A stretch of 34,530 nucleotides of DNA from Chloroflexota bacterium (GCA_009377635.1 WHTR01000028.1:1-34530), one strand, 5' to 3'. Shown: positions 8,473 to 16,182, counted from the first letter of the stretch. The notes: generated by a model not told the origin, from the sequence alone. Numbers and translations are program-made.

Positions 8473-8619
8473 TCAGAAGCTCACAGACCTCTCGCCAACT
8501 CGCTGGGCTGAAGCCGCTGCAGCCACCGCATCGCCCGGTTCCTCACCTGGCTGCGGGACCAGGGCCCAGGCAAGGATCAGTACCGCGAACGAGGCGAAGC
8601 CCACCACCGTCTCAATCAT
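8473..8619 (-). CDS. 48-aa single-pass membrane microprotein
   Basis: Begins MIETVVGFASFAVLILAWAL, with one hydrophobic segment at about residues 5-21, then an acidic/Pro turn (VPQPGEEPGD) and an Ala-rich hydrophilic tail ending SVSF. The ATG follows TGAGGAGTGGAGACGGAC, a good ribosome binding site. The first 25 residues align with the 29-aa peptide encoded just upstream: both share the spaced pattern I-E-x3-G-x3-F, then W six residues on (x6 between F and W), then P. I do not recognise a named family; a KdpF-like or CydX-like accessory peptide is a loose comparison. An 89-codon open frame on the other strand here has no ribosome site and no such pattern. Confidence 0.5.
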   Translation of the reverse strand: MIETVVGFASFAVLILAWALVPQPGEEPGDAVAAAASAQRVGERSVSF

Positions 8620-8648
8620 GTCCGTCTCCACTCCTCAGATTTATTCGT

Positions 8649-8738
8649 TCAGGCCCCAAAACGCCCCTCAGGAAGGATCGTCCAGAGGAAACCGATGATG
8701 GTGAAGGCCACCAGCCCTGCGAGAACCTCGATCGTCAT
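8649..8738 (-). CDS. 29-aa single-pass membrane microprotein (KdpF-like)
   Basis: Starts MTIEVLAGLVAFTIIGFLWT and ends ILPEGRFGA. It is almost entirely one transmembrane helix with a short polar end. The ATG is preceded by GGATTGGAGGAGGC, a strong Shine-Dalgarno sequence. The end LPEGRF resembles the PE-x-F end seen in KdpF, the small subunit of the Kdp potassium ATPase, and the length fits, but no kdpA, kdpB or kdpC is here. It lies 254 bases downstream of the amtB stop on the same strand and 29 bases before its apparent paralogue of 48 aa. Confidence 0.5.
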   Translation of the reverse strand: MTIEVLAGLVAFTIIGFLWTILPEGRFGA

Positions 8739-8992
8739 GCCTCCTCCAATCCTCTGGTCTACTGTGAGAGCCACTGGCTCGCTGCCCGCGCCCCGGGATC
8801 GCCCACGAAGCCCTGCGAACCCGGCTAGCTACTGAGCCAGATGCTACCGCCCCCACTTTCCAGCTTCCACGGTTACTCCGCCCGAACTTGAGGCCTGTCG
8901 ATTTGTGCGGGCTGTACAAGCAAACGTCCGTTTCGGTGTCGAACGGATCGGGCAGCGCACGACGCTGTGCGCCGCCCGATTGCGGAGGACAC
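8739..8992 (-). other. Spacer between amtB and the microprotein pair
   Basis: There is no gene-like reading frame in these 254 bases. The end nearest amtB holds a hairpin (8949-8978). The rest is GC-rich with several short inverted stretches, so a structured leader for the microproteins is possible; I could not match it to a known riboswitch. A weak TAGCAT near 8843 on the minus strand could be a -10 box. Confidence 0.3.
8949..8978 (-). terminator. Hairpin after amtB, possible transcript end
   Basis: CGGGC and GCCCG pair as the outer stem and CGCA with TGCG as the inner stem around an 8-base loop, 15 bases after the amtB stop codon. No T-tract follows, so it could be a stabilising 3' hairpin rather than a factor-independent terminator. 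Confidence 0.35.
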
Positions 8993-10399
8993 TCAGATCT
9001 CCACTGCGTACGCTGCCTCGCCGTGCACGGAGGCGTCCAGACCGGCAAGCTCGTCCTCGGCACGGACTCGAAGCCCGACGGTCACGTCCACGAGCTTCAA
9101 GATGACCCAGGTGACGACACCCGCCCAGACCCAGGTCACGCCCACGGCGATGGCCTGCCAGAGCAGCTGCGCGGGGTTGCCGTAGAGCAAGCCATTCCCT
9201 CCGGCGCTGTTGATCGCCACGGTGGCGAAGAGTCCCGTTGCCAGAGCTCCCCAGGTCCCACCGATGCCGTGCACGCCCCACACATCCAGTGCGTCGTCGA
9301 CCCCGATCCGGTGCTTGATCCAGCTCACCGCCCAGTAGCAGAACACGCCGGCGCCCAGTCCGATCAGAATCGCTGCCATGGGAGTCACGTACCCCGATGC
9401 GGGCGTGATAGCCACGAGGCCAGCCACCGCTCCCGCCGCAGCTCCGAGCACGCTCGGATGCCGCTTGTTGATCCAGCTCATCGTCATCCACGTGATGGCG
9501 GCCATCGCCGCCGCCACATGCGTGACCACGAATGCGCTCGTTGCGAGCTCGCCCGCTCCAAGAGCACTCCCCGCGTTGAATCCGAACCAGCCGAACCACA
9601 GGAGCGAGGCGCCCAGCACGACCATCGTGCCGTCATGCGGTTCGAGGGGACCCTGTCCGAAGCCGAGGCGCCTGCCGAGGACGACGGCGGCCACGAGGGC
9701 AGAGACGCCGGAGCTGATGTGAACGACGGTACCCCCTGCGAAGTCAAGCGCTCCCAGCGACCGAAGCCACCCTGGTTGTCCGCTGCACCCGGCGAGCGCT
9801 TCCGCCCCGGCGATCGGCGTGCAGCTCCACACCCAGTGCGCAATCGGGTTGTAGACGAACGTCGCCCACAGCAGAGTGAAGAACAGAAACGCCTTGAACC
9901 CCATCCGCTCAGCGAACGCACCGGTGATGAGCGCCGGCGTGATGATGGCGAACATCATCTGAAAGACCATGAATGCCTGGTGGGGGATTGTCGCCGCATA
10001 CGCCGCATTCGGCGTTGTCCCGACTCCCATCAGGCCGGCCCAATCGAGTCCGCCGAGCAGGCCACCCCCGATGTCCGGGCCGAAGGCGAGACTGTAGCCC
10101 CACAGCACCCACTGCACGCTCACAAGGCCAATAATGATGAAGCTCTGCATGATCGTGGCCAATGCATTCTTCCGTCGGACCAGTCCGCCATAGAAGAACG
10201 CCAGGCCCGGCGTCATCAGCAACACCAGCGCCGACGCCGTCAGCACCCAGGCCGTGTCACCCGGGTCGATCTCTGGCAGCACCTCCTCTACCAACGGCAC
10301 CGCAGGAACCGGCTGCTGGGCCGCCACCCCAGCGGCAAACGCCAGAAATACCCCCACGACTCCAAGGACGACGCAGACAATGCGCCTCGTGCTCCGCAA
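8993..10399 (-). CDS. amt: Ammonium transporter (Amt/MEP/Rh family)
   Basis: Trimeric inner-membrane channel for NH4+/NH3 uptake. The signature MTPGLAFFYGGLVRRKN, the AHWVWS histidine and the DVWGVHGIGGTWGAL histidine (the twin-His pore) are present, as are ALITGAFAERM and eleven hydrophobic segments. I chose the TTG at 10399: AGGGAGG lies five bases upstream and it begins a clean signal peptide (RSTRRIVCVVLGVVGVFLAF then AAGVAAQQ), giving about 468 aa. ATG codons at 10513 and 10564 would add a charged leader before the signal peptide and lack ribosome sites. No glnK/PII gene is adjacent, which is unusual; two microproteins lie there instead. Confidence 0.93.
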   Translation of the reverse strand: MRSTRRIVCVVLGVVGVFLAFAAGVAAQQPVPAVPLVEEVLPEIDPGDTAWVLTASALVLLMTPGLAFFYGGLVRRKNALATIMQSFIIIGLVSVQWVLWGYSLAFGPDIGGGLLGGLDWAGLMGVGTTPNAAYAATIPHQAFMVFQMMFAIITPALITGAFAERMGFKAFLFFTLLWATFVYNPIAHWVWSCTPIAGAEALAGCSGQPGWLRSLGALDFAGGTVVHISSGVSALVAAVVLGRRLGFGQGPLEPHDGTMVVLGASLLWFGWFGFNAGSALGAGELATSAFVVTHVAAAMAAITWMTMSWINKRHPSVLGAAAGAVAGLVAITPASGYVTPMAAILIGLGAGVFCYWAVSWIKHRIGVDDALDVWGVHGIGGTWGALATGLFATVAINSAGGNGLLYGNPAQLLWQAIAVGVTWVWAGVVTWVILKLVDVTVGLRVRAEDELAGLDASVHGEAAYAVEI

Positions 10400-10644
10400 A
10401 CGGACCTCCCTTCCGGGTGGCGGGGAATACCGTTGCCAGACTAAACGGACGCCACCCGTCGCGCGGGATGGTACGGCCTCACTCGACCGCTCATCTACGG
10501 TTACATCATCCATACTTTTCGCCCTTCCGTTGGGCAACTCGTCCAGGCTACGGGCGTCGCACATGGTGCACAGCGACAGCGCTTGCTAGACTCTCAGACG
10601 CGAGCTCGCTCTGCCGAGATTTCTGGCCGATGGAGGGACATGCC

Positions 10645-11868
10645 ATGGACGCCGGTTCGCTGATGGCCTTTCCCAGGTTTTCTCTCGCCGAGCGAGAACG
10701 ACGTTGGTCTGCCGTGCGCGAGGCGATGGTTGAGGAACACATCGACTGCCTCATCACACCCAGCAACACCGGCCACTCGACCCACTTCCAAGCGGAGTCC
10801 CGCTATCTCACCCATTGCGGCGGCGGTGGCGACGCGGACATCGCGTGCGTTTTCCCGTTAGACGGGGAAGTGGCTGCGATCGCGACGACCTGCGACCGCT
10901 GGCGCCATGTGCAGGAATGGGTCACGGACCTGAGAGAGGCGCGGCGCGCCTACGGTCGTAGGGCGGCAGAGAAGCTGCGGGACGTGAAGCTGGTGCACCG
11001 GCGCGTCGGGATAGTCGGCCTCTCCGGATACATCCGGGCACCGGAAGGGACCGTGCTCCACGGCTTCATGCAGGCGCTCACCGACGCGTTCCCGGACGTC
11101 GATTGGGTGGACTTCAGCGACCAGCTCCAGCACATTCGCATGATCAAGAGCCCAGAGGAGATCGCCTTCCTCGAGAAGAGCACGGAGCTGGTGGACCGGG
11201 CATTTCGGAGGATCGTGGACGTGGCCGGTCCGGGTGTCAAGGACTACGACGCCTGGGGTGCGGCGATAGGGGAGCTCTGTAAGGGGGGGAGCGAGCTGCC
11301 CGTCCACAACCATTGGGGGAGCGGCCCTCGCCCAACCACCCTCACACGCCCGACACACGGCGACCTCCAGCGAGGTCATCTCATCGTGAACGAGATCGAG
11401 GCAGCCTATGGCGGCTACCACGCGCAAGGCGTGCAGCCGATTGCCATTGAGGAGTGCGACCCGGTGTACCGCGCGCTGTACGCGATGCACGCCGAGTACT
11501 GGCAGCGGTGCTTCGACGCGCTCGCGGTCGGTCGCACTGTCGGTGAGCTGGACGACGTCTGCCGGGAAACGGCGATCGATGTCGTTCCAAGCGGCGGTCG
11601 ATTCGAGGACGTCCGCGGCCGCCTCGCGATGCACGGGCGCGGGCTCGGGTCGGACGCACCGCTGGTCACGGGAACCGGTCGGAGCCCGCGGACGATGGCT
11701 GAGGTTTTCCAGAGCGGTTGGGCATTCGTGTTCAAGCCATCCTTGAGCGTGCGGACTGAGAGCCGCGCGTACAGCGCCATCTGGGGCGACACCGTCGTGA
11801 TGACGGACCGTGGAGCGCGCCGCCTTGGGACGCGCCAACCCGGCCTGGCCGTCGCGGGCGCACGGTAG
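10645..11868 (+). CDS. M24-family (creatinase/prolidase fold) protein, metal site lost
   Basis: About 407 aa with the two-domain layout of Xaa-Pro aminopeptidase/creatinase: an N-terminal creatinase-like domain (to about residue 165) and a pita-bread catalytic domain starting near LQHIRMIKSPEEIAFLEKS. True peptidases of this fold bind two metals with D, D, H, E, E. Here the D-x-G/D region reads NEIEAAYGGYHAQGVQPI, and the EPG region reads FVFKPSL, so most ligands are missing; only the His of MHGRGLG remains. Creatinase itself also works without metal, so a non-peptidase hydrolase is possible. The ATG at 10645 has GGAGGGA six bases upstream. The substrate is unknown. Confidence 0.8.
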   Translation: MDAGSLMAFPRFSLAERERRWSAVREAMVEEHIDCLITPSNTGHSTHFQAESRYLTHCGGGGDADIACVFPLDGEVAAIATTCDRWRHVQEWVTDLREARRAYGRRAAEKLRDVKLVHRRVGIVGLSGYIRAPEGTVLHGFMQALTDAFPDVDWVDFSDQLQHIRMIKSPEEIAFLEKSTELVDRAFRRIVDVAGPGVKDYDAWGAAIGELCKGGSELPVHNHWGSGPRPTTLTRPTHGDLQRGHLIVNEIEAAYGGYHAQGVQPIAIEECDPVYRALYAMHAEYWQRCFDALAVGRTVGELDDVCRETAIDVVPSGGRFEDVRGRLAMHGRGLGSDAPLVTGTGRSPRTMAEVFQSGWAFVFKPSLSVRTESRAYSAIWGDTVVMTDRGARRLGTRQPGLAVAGAR

Positions 11869-11927
11869 CGACTGTGTCAGCGCGATCGGCGCGGATAGGT
11901 CGATGCGGAAATTCGACGGGCCACCTC

Positions 11928-11955
11928 TTGACAATCCGCACATGTGTTCTATAAT
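11928..11955 (+). promoter_or_regulatory. Consensus sigma-70 promoter of the radical SAM gene
   Basis: TTGACA at 11928-11933 and TATAAT at 11950-11955 are both perfect, separated by 16 bases, and lie 41 bases before the ATG at 11997. It is the best promoter in the window. Such a strong promoter joined to an operator just downstream suggests a gene that is held repressed until needed. Confidence 0.85.
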
Positions 11956-11961
11956 GGGGCA

Positions 11962-11973
11962 GAACATCCGTTC
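11962..11973. promoter_or_regulatory. LexA-like operator (GAAC-N4-GTTC)
   Basis: GAACATCCGTTC is a perfect match to the GAAC-N4-GTTC SOS box known for LexA of Bacillus, Actinobacteria and related Gram-positive lineages. It begins seven bases after the -10 box, where a bound repressor would cover the transcription start. The position relative to the promoter is what makes this more than a chance 8-base match. Confidence 0.65.
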
Positions 11974-11996
11974 AGGTGCGGTGCAGGAGAACGCCC

Positions 11997-12896
11997 ATGG
12001 TGCCACCGATCATTCACGAGATCGAGGCCCGCTCGGCCCTGAACTCCGTTCAAGGCATGCCGTTCCGATGGTCACTGAATCCATACAAGGGCTGTGCCCA
12101 CGCATGTAGCTACTGCTACGCCCGGGCCTACCACAGCTACCTGGACCTTCCGCCGTCCAGCTTCGAGACACATCTCTTCGCGAAGACGAACATAGCGGAT
12201 ATCCTCCGTACCGAGATCCGGCGTCCTGCCTGGCAGAGAGAGGCCATCGCGATCGGCACGGCCACCGACCCGTACCAGCATCTGGAAGGGCAGTACCGGC
12301 TGACTCGACGGTGCCTCGAGGCGATGGCGGAGATGGAGAATCCGGGCTCCCTCACAACGAAGGGGACGCTGGTAACCCGCGACATCGACGTGCTCTCCGA
12401 CCTTGCAGAGCACACCGAGTTCGTCGTCCACGTGAGCCTCATCAGCCTCGACCGGGAGCTCCTCCGTAAGCTCGAACCTGGAGCGCCCACGCCGGAGAGC
12501 CGGCTTCGCGCCATGCAGCGACTCTCGGCAGCCGGCGTGCCGGTCTCCGTCTTTCTCGCCCCGGTCCTGCCCGGTATTACCGACCGGCCCGAACAGCTCG
12601 CGGAGGTCGTCCGCGCGGCTGCCGAGCACGGCACGCGGGACATCTGGACCGGCGCGCTCCGCCTCGCCCCCGGCGTGAAGGAGCACTTTATAGAAGCCAT
12701 CGCGCAGCAGTTCCCATCGCTCGAACCGACATACCGGCGGCTCTATGCTGCGGGGCCCAACGCGCCGACGGGCTACCAGCTCCGCATCGAGGGGGAGGTG
12801 GGCGCCTGTCGTCGGTCGGAGGGGTTGCCCGCCGACATCCGCGAGCCCCACGCGGCCCGTCCGGCGGGTCGCCGCCAGCTCGCCCTCCCCATCTGA
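11997..12896 (+). CDS. Radical SAM protein of the SPL-like / Rv2578c family
   Basis: About 299 aa. The iron-sulfur cluster motif is C33-x3-C37-x2-C40 in KGCAHACSYCYAR, the CxxxCxxC that binds a [4Fe-4S] cluster for S-adenosylmethionine cleavage. IGTATDPYQHLEGQY and TKGTLVTRDIDVL are typical of the spore-photoproduct-lyase-like COG1533 group. The ATG at 11997 follows AGGAG by seven bases; an upstream GTG at 11976 has none. The reaction is not known; relatives of spore photoproduct lyase repair UV-damaged DNA, and the LexA-like operator in front would suit a DNA-damage role. The last 30 residues are Arg/Pro/Ala-rich and probably disordered. Confidence 0.88.
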   Translation: MVPPIIHEIEARSALNSVQGMPFRWSLNPYKGCAHACSYCYARAYHSYLDLPPSSFETHLFAKTNIADILRTEIRRPAWQREAIAIGTATDPYQHLEGQYRLTRRCLEAMAEMENPGSLTTKGTLVTRDIDVLSDLAEHTEFVVHVSLISLDRELLRKLEPGAPTPESRLRAMQRLSAAGVPVSVFLAPVLPGITDRPEQLAEVVRAAAEHGTRDIWTGALRLAPGVKEHFIEAIAQQFPSLEPTYRRLYAAGPNAPTGYQLRIEGEVGACRRSEGLPADIREPHAARPAGRRQLALPI

Positions 12897-12997
12897 GGAC
12901 TTGTCGGCCCGCCCGAGCTGAAGACCATTATCATGATGAAAGAGATCGATGCGACGACACGGCCGATCCTCCTCTCCATCCTCTGTCGGGCGGAACA

Positions 12998-13534
12998 ATG
13001 GACGACGCGTTCCAGGCGAGCCTCCCGAATATGGCGGATGCCGCCGTCACCGAGCGCGTGCAGCTGGACGCTCGTCGCCTCCTCGTACAGGTCTCACCGG
13101 TTCGCCAGTTTGACGACTACGGCCCCAACGTCGACGTCGTGCACGTCTTGGTCCGTCGGGAGGACGGAGTTCCGGTTGCGCTCCGGGACCTCTACCCAGG
13201 AGTGTCCCGCCAGGAGGCATACGATCTGTGGAGCTTCCTGTGCCAGCAGCTGGACGCCGCGGCGGTGCTGGCATACGGCTTGGCGCTGAACGCTGACGGC
13301 GCTGCCAACCCGCGCCTCGGCTGCTGGGGGCCGCGACCAGATCTCGCCGAAGGCGAACCCGACGACGCCGCGACCGCGCTCGTGATGGGCATCGCAGTAG
13401 ACAAGGCGAGCGCAAGCCGCCCGGGCCGACACGAGCTGCTGGTCCTCGCCGTGCGGTCGGCGGTCGTGGCGACGCTCCGACACTGGGTCGCCGCCGCACG
13501 CCCCGCCCGCGGGTCCAGCCCACGGGCGAACTAG
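12998..13534 (+). CDS. Hypothetical protein
   Basis: 178 aa, not recognised. It reads as a soluble alpha/beta protein: VQLDARRLLVQVSPVRQFDD, VDVVHVLVRREDG, a helical part (SRQEAYDLWSFLCQQLDAAA), a conserved-looking LGCWGPRPD turn, and a C-terminal helix LLVLAVRSAVVATLRHWV. Codon use fits its neighbours, which supports it being real. The start at 12998 has only a weak GGCGGA upstream; an ATG at 13031 in the same frame is the alternative. It is 101 bases after the radical SAM gene and could be co-transcribed with it. Confidence 0.6.
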   Translation: MDDAFQASLPNMADAAVTERVQLDARRLLVQVSPVRQFDDYGPNVDVVHVLVRREDGVPVALRDLYPGVSRQEAYDLWSFLCQQLDAAAVLAYGLALNADGAANPRLGCWGPRPDLAEGEPDDAATALVMGIAVDKASASRPGRHELLVLAVRSAVVATLRHWVAAARPARGSSPRAN

Positions 13535-13667
13535 TACAAATCGGCGTAAGTGAGTCGTCGGTTATCGCTAGGGCGGGGGTAATGGCCACGACCGCAGCAA
13601 CCGACCCACTAGCACGGGGCGCCTCAGCTCAAGTACAGTTCTCCCTGAATAGTGGAAGGAGACGAAG

Positions 13668-14399
13668 GTGGGCATCCTCTCACGCATGTCGACCCTCATT
13701 AAGGCAAAGGTCAGTAAGCTGCTCGATCGCGCCGAAGACCCGCGGGAGACGCTCGATTATTCCTACGAACGGCAGATCGAGATGCTCCGAGACGTGAAGC
13801 GCGGGCTCGTGGAGGTCACGGCCTCGCGGCGGCGGCTGGAGCTCCAGGCAGCCAAGGTCCGCGACGACGGGCTGCGTCTGGAGGAGCAAGCGAGGCAGGC
13901 CCTCGCCGCGGGACGGGAGGACCTCGCCACACTCGCCCTCCAGCGCAAGCAGGTCGCCACGATCCAGGTCGAGGGACTCGACCAGCAGATCGCGCAGCTC
14001 GAGCAGGAAGGGCAGAAGTTGACAATGGCCGAGCAGCGGCTCTCCACCAAGGTTGCGACCTTCCGCACGCAGAAAGAGGTCATCAAGGCACAGTACGCCG
14101 CGGCTGAGGCCCAGGTGCGCATTGGCGGCGCGGTGTCCGGCATCTCCGAAGAGATGGGCGATGTCGGGCTCGCCGTCGATCGCGCCCGAGAAAAGACCGA
14201 GTCGATGCGAGCCCGCGCCGATGCCATCGACGAACTCGTCGCGACCGGCGTGCTCGAGGAGGTCGGCGCAGGCGATGAAGTAGGTCGCGAGCTGCAGCGG
14301 ATCAGCGCACAGCAGAACGTCGAGCTCGACCTTCAGCGGCTGCGCGCGGAGCTGGCCCAGCCGCCAGAAGCGAAGCGGATCGAGGGCCCGCAGCAATGA
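13668..14399 (+). CDS. pspA: PspA/IM30 family protein
   Basis: 243 aa, nearly all helical coiled coil. GILSRMSTLIKAKVSKLLDR is the amphipathic N-terminal membrane-binding helix of the family, followed by RAEDPRETLDYSYERQIEML, a Lys/Gln/Glu-rich hairpin and LDQQIAQLEQEGQKL. PspA proteins form ESCRT-III-like scaffolds on the inner face of a damaged membrane. The GTG start follows GGAAGGAGACGAAG. It overlaps pspAA by 4 bases (ATGA), so the two are translated together. The terminal region, ending RAELAQPPEAKRIEGPQQ, is charged and probably flexible. Confidence 0.92.
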   Translation: MGILSRMSTLIKAKVSKLLDRAEDPRETLDYSYERQIEMLRDVKRGLVEVTASRRRLELQAAKVRDDGLRLEEQARQALAAGREDLATLALQRKQVATIQVEGLDQQIAQLEQEGQKLTMAEQRLSTKVATFRTQKEVIKAQYAAAEAQVRIGGAVSGISEEMGDVGLAVDRAREKTESMRARADAIDELVATGVLEEVGAGDEVGRELQRISAQQNVELDLQRLRAELAQPPEAKRIEGPQQ

Positions 14400-14674
14400 T
14401 CGTGCGAATCCTCACGGAAGGACAGTTTCGGCTGCCCAGCGCCTATCTGGACGATCTCAATGACCTGGACAACCGAATCGTGGAGGCCGTCGCGCACGAA
14501 GACCGAGGTGCTTTCGGCCGCCTCCTCCCACAGATGCTGGGGCTCGTCCGAGAGCACGGGAGTCCGCTCCCTGCCGAGGAGCTCACGGAGTCCGACATCA
14601 TCCTTCCGGCGTCGGACAGCTCAATGGAAGAGGTCGCCCACCTCTTCGCCGGAGAAGGGATCATCGGAGACTAG
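14396..14674 (+). CDS. pspAA: PspA-associated protein PspAA
   Basis: 92 residues, acidic. It matches the PspAA domain as I know it: it begins MIVRILTEGQFRL, continues LDDLNDLDNRIVEAV and LGLVREHGSPLPAEEL, and ends SDIILPASDSSMEEVAHLF. PspAA is a partner of PspA in Actinobacteria, Chloroflexota and archaea; its biochemical role is not settled. The ATG lies inside the end of pspA (ATGA overlap). Its stop is only 3 bases from the stop of the converging pspAB gene. Confidence 0.85.
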   Translation: MIVRILTEGQFRLPSAYLDDLNDLDNRIVEAVAHEDRGAFGRLLPQMLGLVREHGSPLPAEELTESDIILPASDSSMEEVAHLFAGEGIIGD

Positions 14675-14677
14675 GGT

Positions 14678-15247
14678 CTAGACAGGCGCGTCCCAGAGCG
14701 GGAACCACTGCTCCTGCTTCGATTCGACGGGCAACTCCCGGCCAATGATCGCCTGGAACCGCAGCTCAAGGGCGTTGTCGCGTTGCTTGCTGACGCCTTT
14801 GGGCACGAACGGGTAGAAGGTCCCCCGTTTGTAGCTGTAGACCCAGTACACCGTGTTTCCGTCCAGCGAGAATGGGAACAGGGCCGCGAGGAGCTGCGGT
14901 CCGAAGCCATGCTCGTGGAGCTCCTGGCTCACGAGGTAAACGGTGTTCACCAGGTCCTCAAAATCGCGGTCCGACAGCGTCACCCAGCGATAGCCGTAGG
15001 TGTCCTGCCGAGACTCCACGATGGTGGCCGTCTCGCGACCGCTCATCGCGAGGATCTGCTCCAGCTCGCGCTCGAGCTCCTGGAAGTACGACGACGCCAC
15101 GGGTTTGAAGCAGATGCCCGCTCGGCCCGCGGGTGTCAGCCCCAGCCGCTCGGACATCGTCACCTGCGCCGTTGCCATGGCGAAGATGGCGTCGGTGCGG
15201 GATTTCACCGGCCGCGCGCGCCCGAGCAGCGCGTCCAGAAACTTCAC
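14678..15247 (-). CDS. pspAB: PspA-associated protein PspAB
   Basis: 189 residues. The N-terminus MKFLDALLGRARPVKS, then TAQVTMSERLGLTPAGRAGI and a central DTYGYRWVTLSDRDFEDLVN fit PspAB, a soluble family found beside HtpX and PspA-PspAA. Its biochemical function is unknown. The start is GTG and overlaps the htpX stop by 4 bases (GTGA), so the protease and PspAB are made together, presumably as partners at the membrane. Confidence 0.82.
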   Translation of the reverse strand: MKFLDALLGRARPVKSRTDAIFAMATAQVTMSERLGLTPAGRAGICFKPVASSYFQELERELEQILAMSGRETATIVESRQDTYGYRWVTLSDRDFEDLVNTVYLVSQELHEHGFGPQLLAALFPFSLDGNTVYWVYSYKRGTFYPFVPKGVSKQRDNALELRFQAIIGRELPVESKQEQWFPLWDAPV

Positions 15248-16143
15248 AGGCCCTCCATCTGCGCCTCGATTCGCCGCAGCTGGTCCAGTCGGGTCTCCAG
15301 CGATGGATGGGTGGAGAGAAGGCTTTCCACCGAGTTCGCCCGCAGCGCCGGCACGATAAAGAAGGCATTCATCTCCTCGACCTGCCGAAGATCCCGCTCC
15401 GGGATTCGGGCCATGCCTCCGCTGATCTTGACCAGCGCGGAGGCGAGATTCCCCGGCGCGCCCGTGATGACCGCTCCACCTCGGTCGGCAGCCAGCTCAC
15501 GATGCCGCGAGAGGGCACGTATGAGAAAGAAGCTGATAACCCACACGAGGATCGACGCGAGCCACACCACGAGTACTGCGCCGCCGCCATCTCGCCGGTC
15601 TCGGCGGCCGTAGCCGAGCCCGCCCCAAAGCATCGACTGGGTGATAAAAGACGCCAGCGTCGCGAAAAAACTGGCCAGGGTGATCACCGTCACGTCCCGG
15701 TTCTTGATATGCGACAGCTCGTGGGCCAAGACTCCCTCAAGCTCCTGTGGCTCGAGGCGACCCATCAGCCCGGTCGTCACAGCCACGACCGCATTCGCCG
15801 GGTTCCGCCCCGTGGCGAAGGCATTCGGCATGTCGGACCTGACGACTGCCACCTTGGGCTTCGGCATATCCGCCAGCGTACAGAGACGCTCAATCGTGCC
15901 GTGCAACCGCGGCTCCTGCTCGGGCGAGACCACGCGCGCGCCCATCGCTCGGAGCACGAGCTGGTCCGAGAAGTAGTACTGAGCTCCGAGCAGCACGCCT
16001 ACTATGAGGAGCAGAGGGAGGAACTCGACCCCGAATGCCCAGAGAACCGCCACGAAGCCGAGGTAGAGGACGGCGAGGAGAAACATGACCAGAAACATGC
16101 GGACCGCGAGTCCGGAATCCATGCGATGCCATGTGCGCTGCAT
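15244..16143 (-). CDS. htpX: Membrane zinc protease HtpX (M48)
   Basis: Integral-membrane metalloprotease that degrades misfolded membrane proteins. The zinc motif HELSH is at about residues 141-145 and the third ligand lies in HRELAADRGGA. Two transmembrane helices precede the catalytic part (about residues 15-60) and two more follow the HELSH segment. I chose the ATG at 16143 because GTGGAG lies six bases upstream; a GTG at 16155 in the same frame has no ribosome site. It forms an overlapping pair with pspAB and sits 40 bases after the corC-like gene. Confidence 0.93.
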   Translation of the reverse strand: MQRTWHRMDSGLAVRMFLVMFLLAVLYLGFVAVLWAFGVEFLPLLLIVGVLLGAQYYFSDQLVLRAMGARVVSPEQEPRLHGTIERLCTLADMPKPKVAVVRSDMPNAFATGRNPANAVVAVTTGLMGRLEPQELEGVLAHELSHIKNRDVTVITLASFFATLASFITQSMLWGGLGYGRRDRRDGGGAVLVVWLASILVWVISFFLIRALSRHRELAADRGGAVITGAPGNLASALVKISGGMARIPERDLRQVEEMNAFFIVPALRANSVESLLSTHPSLETRLDQLRRIEAQMEGL

Positions 16144-16182
16144 GCGTTGCTCCACAATGATCTTCGTGAGAGGATTCTACCC

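Noticed and set aside
8429-8698. An 89-codon plus-strand open frame opposite the two microproteins
   Set aside because: It has no ribosome site, no recognisable pattern and a low-complexity composition; the minus-strand frames have strong ribosome sites and share a motif.
8649-8738. Calling the 29-aa peptide KdpF outright
   Set aside because: The likeness is limited to length, one helix and a PE-x-F-like end; no kdp genes are near and it pairs with a related 48-aa peptide.
10400-10564. A longer N-terminus for the ammonium transporter from ATG codons at 10513 or 10564
   Set aside because: It would place charged, unconserved residues before a clear signal peptide, and neither codon has a ribosome site, while the TTG at 10399 does.
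12041-12051. A second GAAC...GTTC motif inside the radical SAM gene
   Set aside because: The spacing is 3 bases instead of 4 and it lies within the coding sequence, so it does not fit a LexA box.
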